Source of the DNA: JAIQFV01 sp041494885
Lineage (GTDB): Bacteria > Acidobacteriota > Terriglobia > JAIQFV01
DNA: 64,000 bases
NCBI GenBank assembly: GCA_041494885.1
Contig: JBGQBO010000010.1
Span: 1 to 64,000, forward strand
Direction: 5' to 3'
Positions 59,602 through 64,000 of the stretch are shown in pieces. Position numbers and translations under genes: made by a program. A model generated the notes under the pieces. It saw only the letters and a list, made by a program, of their open reading frames with translations. It was not told the origin of the DNA and did no database searches. Positions within the stretch are counted from its first letter, which is position 1, and each line of letters begins with the position of its first letter.

Positions 59602-62600
59602 ATGGTGTACACAAATCTTTTGACGCGAAGTTTTCTGCTGCTCGTTGTAATTGCTCTGGCGCTTCTTCTCGTCCTCACCGCGGCCACCCAGGCGCAATCG
59701 GCCGGCGCGATTGGGGGCCTCGTAACTGATGCGCAAGGCGCCGCTGTTGTGGGGGCCAAGGTGACGGCGCATAACACGGCCACCGGCATTGACCGCACCA
59801 CGATCACGGGACCCTCGGGTCAATACCAGTTGGCGGCCCTGCCGATCGGCAATTACAAGGTTGAGGTACAGTCCCAGGGGTTCCAAACCAAGGTGACCGA
59901 AAATGTGATGGTGCAGGTGGCCCAAGCGACAGACCTCGATGTGTCGCTTGTGGTCGGACAACTGAGCGAGACCGTGAACGTGGAAGCCTCGGCTCCAGTC
60001 ATCGAGTCGACCACCATGTCGGTGGGCGCGGTCATCCCTCAGCGGACGGTTCAGGAAATTCCTTTGAACGGTAGGCATTTCGTCGATCTGGGTTTGTTGC
60101 TTCCCGGATCCGTCGTCCAGCCGCAAAACGGGTTCTTGACGGCGCCGTTACGTGGCCAGGGCGCCTTTGCCTTCAATACCGCCGGCAATCGTGAAGACAC
60201 GGTCAACTTCATGGTCAACGGCGTCAACTTGAACGACATGGTTCAAAACCAGATCACCTTCCAGCCGTCAATCAATACCGTCTCCGAATTCAGTTCCACT
60301 AATTCTACGTTCAGCGCGGAATATGGCCGCAATAGCGGCGCGATCGTGAACATCGCCACGCGCTCGGGTAGCAACCAGTTCCATGGGGAAGTGTTTGAGT
60401 TCATCCGCAACAACGCCTTGGATGGCAACAACTTCTTCGCCAATTCGGCCAGCTTGCCTATTGCCCCGTTTAAGCGCAACCAGTTCGGCTTTAACGTGGG
60501 CGGGCCGGTCTGGTTAGGGCCCGGCCACAGCGGGAAGGATCGCACCTTCTTTTTCTTCAGCTATGAAGGCTTGCGTCAACGACAGGGTTTGACCTTCCCC
60601 AAGGTCACCTCGGTCCCCACCGCTGCACAGCGCGCCGCGGTGACGAACCCGACGGTGCTCAAGCTTTTGCCCTTCATCCCTGCCGCCAATGTCCCGGGGA
60701 CAAATAGCTTTATCGGCACGGGGACGGCCCCGGTGAATATCGATCAGTGGACGGTTGATATCTCTCACCACATCTCCGAGAAAGACTCCATTCACGGCTA
60801 CTATGCGTTCCAACGGGATCTGCGCCAGGAGCCCAGCCTGCAGGGCAATAACGTTCCGGCATTCGGCGACACGCGCCAATCCCGCCGGCAGATTTTTACT
60901 TTGGAAGAAACCCACATTCTGAGCGACCGGACGGTGAATGATTTCCGGTTTGGATTCAACCGCATCCACATTGTGTTCTCGCCCAACGCGCTGTTGGACC
61001 CGGCCTCGTTCGGGATCAATGACGGCGTGACGGGCACACTCGGCCTTCCGCAGATCAATATTACCGGCTCGGCCAACCTGGGTGGACCTGCAGGATTTCC
61101 CCAGGGTCGAGCGGACACGGGATTTCTCTGGTCCGATACCCTCAGCTACCTGGTGGGAAAGCATTCTCTGAAGATCGGAACGGAACTGCGTCGCTTCCAA
61201 AACAACAACGTCAATAACGACATCGGACTGATGCAGTTCTCCAGCCTTGCAAATTTCCTCACGGGGACCGCAACTTCATACAGCGCCACTCTTGGTGCCG
61301 TGGAGAGTGGCATTCGGACAACTGGCTTCGGCCTCTTCGTCCAGGACAACTACAAGTTTTCTCCGACTCTCACCCTGGAACTGGGGCTGCGCTGGGACAT
61401 GAACACCACGCCGACCGAGGTCAACAATAAATTTGTGAACTTTGATCCGGTCACGGGCAAGTTGGTCCGCTTGGGTTCAGGTATCGATCAAGTCTACGGC
61501 TCGAACAACAAGAACTTTGGGCCCCGCGTCGGTTTTGCGTGGGATCCCTTTGGAAATGGGAAGACTTCGATCCGTGGCGGTTATGGCTTGTACTACGATC
61601 AGCCGGTCACCAACTCGGTCACCGGACTTTCGAGCAATCCGCCCTTTGCCAATCCCGTGTCGGCAACAGGGACGGTCTCGCTCAGCAATCCCTTGGCGAA
61701 TTCTGCTTCCGTCCCCGCGACGAGCCCAGCCGCCATCAGCCCCGATTTCAGGAATTCCTACGTCCAATCCTGGAACCTGAACATTCAGCGTGAAGTGACT
61801 AAAGGCATGTCAATGCAGGTGGGCTACTTCGGCTCAAAAGGCACGCACCTGCGCATGTTCCACAATGTCAATCAACCCCTGATACCGAATAACAATGCGA
61901 CGCGCCCTTACGCGGGGTTCTCGAATATCGTTCAGGTCGACAGTCCCTCCAATTCCACTTACAACGCCCTGTGGGTCAGTGCCACCAAGCGGATTTCACA
62001 CGGGCTGCAGTTCAGTACCTCCTATACCTGGTCTCACTCCATCGATTGGATTTCTCTCAGCTCTCCATCCGCATCGACCATGATGGCGCAGGACAGCTAC
62101 AATCTGCGGAATGAAAAGGGTTCCTCTGACTATGATGCGCGGCACCATTTCAACATCAGCTACATTTATGATTTCCCATTCAAGGGAAATCGTCTGGTGG
62201 AGGGCTGGCAGATCGCGGGAATCACAACTTTCCAGTCCGGCAACCCATTAGACATCATTGTTTCGGGCGCCGGCCCGACCGGTTTTGCCACGCGACGAGC
62301 CAACGTGGTGGGAGACCCCACCTTGTCGTCCAATCCCACGGTTTCGCAGTGGTTTAACATCGCCGCCTTTTGCACGCCCGGGGCGGCCGGCTGCGCAGGC
62401 CCGCTCGTCTTCGGCAACGTGGGCCGAAATACGGTCACCGGACCCGGATTCAACGATTTTGATTGGTCGATCATTAAGAGGACCCGGATCAAAGAAAATA
62501 TGAATGTCGAATTCCGAACGGAATTCTTCGACCTCTTCAACCATCCCAATTTCGGGCAGCCAGGACGAGTCGTGGGAGCCTCGAACTTCGGGCAGGTGAC

Positions 62601-62673
62601 CAGCACGCGTTTTGGAACCGGTGATTCCGGTTCTTCGCGCCAGATCCAGTTTGCGCTGAAATTCATGTTTTAG
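59602..62673 (+). CDS. Oar-type TonB-dependent receptor with CarboxypepD_reg N-terminus
   Basis: A 1023-residue outer-membrane protein. GGAGGGAG lies directly before the ATG. The signal peptide (LLVVIALALLLVLTAAT) is followed by a carboxypeptidase-regulatory-like domain (GAIGGLVTDAQGAAVVGAKV, YQLAALPIGNYKVEVQSQGF). A TonB plug and barrel then follow, with VVQPQNGFLTAPLRGQGAF-type plug sequence and NEKGSSDYDARHHFNISYIY. The chain ends IQFALKFMF, with the aromatic C-terminus used for outer-membrane insertion. The ligand is unknown; Oar-like proteins are numerous in Acidobacteriota. The 3' region holds a structured hairpin and a terminator. Confidence 0.88.
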   Translation: MVYTNLLTRSFLLLVVIALALLLVLTAATQAQSAGAIGGLVTDAQGAAVVGAKVTAHNTATGIDRTTITGPSGQYQLAALPIGNYKVEVQSQGFQTKVTENVMVQVAQATDLDVSLVVGQLSETVNVEASAPVIESTTMSVGAVIPQRTVQEIPLNGRHFVDLGLLLPGSVVQPQNGFLTAPLRGQGAFAFNTAGNREDTVNFMVNGVNLNDMVQNQITFQPSINTVSEFSSTNSTFSAEYGRNSGAIVNIATRSGSNQFHGEVFEFIRNNALDGNNFFANSASLPIAPFKRNQFGFNVGGPVWLGPGHSGKDRTFFFFSYEGLRQRQGLTFPKVTSVPTAAQRAAVTNPTVLKLLPFIPAANVPGTNSFIGTGTAPVNIDQWTVDISHHISEKDSIHGYYAFQRDLRQEPSLQGNNVPAFGDTRQSRRQIFTLEETHILSDRTVNDFRFGFNRIHIVFSPNALLDPASFGINDGVTGTLGLPQINITGSANLGGPAGFPQGRADTGFLWSDTLSYLVGKHSLKIGTELRRFQNNNVNNDIGLMQFSSLANFLTGTATSYSATLGAVESGIRTTGFGLFVQDNYKFSPTLTLELGLRWDMNTTPTEVNNKFVNFDPVTGKLVRLGSGIDQVYGSNNKNFGPRVGFAWDPFGNGKTSIRGGYGLYYDQPVTNSVTGLSSNPPFANPVSATGTVSLSNPLANSASVPATSPAAISPDFRNSYVQSWNLNIQREVTKGMSMQVGYFGSKGTHLRMFHNVNQPLIPNNNATRPYAGFSNIVQVDSPSNSTYNALWVSATKRISHGLQFSTSYTWSHSIDWISLSSPSASTMMAQDSYNLRNEKGSSDYDARHHFNISYIYDFPFKGNRLVEGWQIAGITTFQSGNPLDIIVSGAGPTGFATRRANVVGDPTLSSNPTVSQWFNIAAFCTPGAAGCAGPLVFGNVGRNTVTGPGFNDFDWSIIKRTRIKENMNVEFRTEFFDLFNHPNFGQPGRVVGASNFGQVTSTRFGTGDSGSSRQIQFALKFMF

Positions 62674-62721
62674 GAGGTCCATGGCAGAACGCCTCCTTGG
62701 CCGCCCTGCCGTGTTACCAGT

Positions 62722-62812
62722 TTGAAGCGAGGAGAACTCAGGCAGACCCGCCCCGGGGACCCGGGATCGCAAGACCCCGAGTCTCCGGGGCGGTGAGGGA
62801 CCTTCGCTTCAA
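62722..62812 (+). ncRNA. Nested-hairpin RNA candidate in the 3' UTR
   Basis: Outer stem TTGAAGCGAGG (62722-62732) with CCTTCGCTTCAA (62801-62812), one bulged base. Middle stem CTCA (62737-62740) with TGAG (62794-62797). Inner 9-bp stem CCGCCCCGG (62748-62756) with CCGGGGCGG (62785-62793). A small apical CGGG/CCCG stem lies at 62762-62779. All stems are nested in the right order. It could be a 3'-UTR stabiliser or a small RNA released with the terminator. No known family was recognised. Confidence 0.45.
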
Positions 62813-62837
62813 TGTACGCCGATGCTACCTCCTGTGA

Positions 62838-62871
62838 CCAGGGGAGAAACCTTTCTCCCCTGGTTTTTTTT
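62838..62871 (+). terminator. Intrinsic terminator after the TonB-receptor gene
   Basis: CCAGGGGAGA and TCTCCCCTGG with a 6-base loop, then eight T. It is a strong Rho-independent terminator. Confidence 0.9.
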
Positions 62872-63035
62872 GTGATTCATTCCGCCGATTGCATGAATAA
62901 GTCAAAATTCTATCGACATCCTCCCGCACTCCCATTGCACAAAAGCCGCTCCGAGGTGATAATGACGTTTTTTCGCCCGAGACCAGGTCCAAGCTGGCAG
63001 GCCGGAAATATGAATTGTCATTTCGAGGACTTCGA

Positions 63036-64000
63036 ATGCGCCGCAGAGCTCTGAATACTGTGTGGGGAATGATTCCAACACTCCTGATTCTCCTTTCGAT
63101 TGGTTATTCCTTCGCCCAGCCGAGCAATATCCATGTCCCGATACAGCAGCGGGGTGAGTTGCTGAACGGTCTCAAGCTTGTCGTCGTCGAGCGCCAAAAT
63201 CAACCCACGGCGACCGTCCTCCTGGTGACTTTTGCCGGGTCGAATGCCGACGAATCGGGCAAGGCAGGAACCGCCGCGGTCACGGCCAGGATGCTGCTGG
63301 CCGCCACCCCGCAACGAAAAAGAGCTCAAATTGCCGACGACCTGGCCGGAGAAGGACTGAGTGCTTCGTCGTACGCCGACTATGATGCGAGCTGGTTCCG
63401 TGTCAGCGGACCGGTCAAGGATGTCCGGACGATGCTGGAGGAGTTGAGCGATCTTCTTCTTACCTCCACCTTTGATGAAAAAGAACTGGCACAACTCAAG
63501 GACGAGACAAAAAACAGCCTCCTCGAGCGACACCGTGATCCAAGGGCCTTGGCAGAACTTTATTTCCGCGAAAAACTTTACGGAATGCATCCCTACGGTT
63601 TCCCGGCGGAGGGCGTCCCTCGCATGGTCAACGATGTCTCGGCCGCCGACTGCCTTAAGTTCTATCAGAGGTATTACCACCCGAATAACGCCATGCTGCT
63701 GGTGGTGGGTGGAGTGCACGCAGATGATATTGAGACCAAGGTGCGTGTCCTCCTGGGAGCGTGGAAAAACATTCCCGCTCCTCCCGTCTTTCCGAAAACC
63801 GCCAAACAGCCGGTCGGCGTTCAGATCCGCATCGTGGACCGTCCCAGTAGCGACCCCGCCCAAATTCTCCTGGGACGCGTTGGCGTGCAGCGAACCTCCC
63901 GCGACTATTACAACCTGGAGATGCTGAATTTCGTTCTGGGGGGCGAGGGATTCGCGTCGCGCTTCACGGAACGGCTCCAAAAGAAGGATCACTTAGCTTC
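63036..64000 (+). CDS. M16 family peptidase-like protein (3' end cut by window)
   Basis: The ATG at 63036 follows GAGGA, starts a signal peptide (IPTLLILLSIGYSFA) and stays open to the window end, about 321 residues. The M16 fold is recognisable by LLNGLKLVVVERQNQPTATV, RAQIADDLAGEGLSASSYAD and LYFREKLYGMHPYGFPAEGV, then FYQRYYHPNNAMLLVVGGVH. The zinc-binding HxxEH, which normally lies after the first strands, is replaced by DESGKAGTAAVTARML, so this half is probably the non-catalytic partner. The active subunit would be expected next to it, beyond the window. Confidence 0.85.
   Translation, partial: MRRRALNTVWGMIPTLLILLSIGYSFAQPSNIHVPIQQRGELLNGLKLVVVERQNQPTATVLLVTFAGSNADESGKAGTAAVTARMLLAATPQRKRAQIADDLAGEGLSASSYADYDASWFRVSGPVKDVRTMLEELSDLLLTSTFDEKELAQLKDETKNSLLERHRDPRALAELYFREKLYGMHPYGFPAEGVPRMVNDVSAADCLKFYQRYYHPNNAMLLVVGGVHADDIETKVRVLLGAWKNIPAPPVFPKTAKQPVGVQIRIVDRPSSDPAQILLGRVGVQRTSRDYYNLEMLNFVLGGEGFASRFTERLQKKDHLA

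Larger units (their letters stand above)
62674..63035 (+). other. Structured 3' region and leader of the M16-type gene
   Basis: About 360 bases. It contains a nested hairpin at 62722-62812 and the strong terminator at 62838-62871, followed by roughly 160 bases of leader for the M16-like gene. A 62812-63054 frame overlaps this leader but has no domain. Confidence 0.6.

Noticed and set aside
62812..63054. 80-codon ORF across the terminator and M16 start
   Set aside because: Crosses the U8 terminator and overlaps the M16 gene start out of frame.

Overview
The window looks like chromosome from an Acidobacteriota-like, Gram-negative bacterium. Pointers are a large Oar-type TonB-dependent receptor with a CarboxypepD_reg N-terminus, a PQQ-type sugar dehydrogenase with a BACON-like domain and long repeated C-terminal modules, a PEGA-domain secreted protein, a complete mreBCD-mrdA-rodA block followed by a TIGR03960-type radical SAM gene and an RNase E/G gene, and intergenic spaces rich in degenerate 7-base repeats and GC palindromes. 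The phylum call is inference from gene content. No rRNA, tRNA, CRISPR, IS element or phage gene was seen.

Layout. 1-7 kb: a truncated B12-binding radical SAM gene, a broken Crp/Fnr remnant, then minus-strand metabolic and transport genes (alpha/beta hydrolase, MFS exporter, CMD/AhpD-like protein, APC permease). 7-19.5 kb: a large PIG-L deacetylase, a small membrane protein, an ABC-2 exporter (two permeases and an ATPase) split by a secreted sugar-dehydrogenase gene, a small secreted protein and a second APC permease. 20-35 kb: a PpiD/SurA-like folding factor, then the plus-strand cell-shape operon mreB-mreC-mreD-mrdA-rodA, a TIGR03960/DUF2344 fusion, and a giant RNase E/G whose S1 domain is split by about 700 low-complexity residues. 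35-43 kb: aminotransferase, S9 peptidase, aldo/keto reductase, PEGA protein and homoserine dehydrogenase, separated by repeat-bearing gaps. 43-46.5 kb: the dnaX-ybaB-recR cluster on the minus strand, preceded by an SRP RNA gene recognised from sequence and structure. 46.5-48.5 kb: three small zinc-ribbon proteins around rpsU. 48.7-55.4 kb: a TPR protein with pta, then a PDZ-bearing histidine kinase with a sigma-54-type response regulator. 55.4-64 kb: an AT-rich gap, a hypothetical secreted protein, a thiolase divergent from a GntR-type regulator, the TonB-dependent receptor with a strong candidate operator/promoter upstream and a structured 3' region plus terminator downstream, and the start of an M16 peptidase-like gene.

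The most notable signals are a nine-A slippage site in dnaX placed to give a truncated gamma subunit, the SRP RNA with its own promoter, the split S1 domain of RNase E/G, the inverted repeat overlapping the -35 of the TonB-receptor promoter, the nested hairpin after that gene, and the heptad-repeat family whose two-part arrangement recurs at 11.6 and 41.7 kb.
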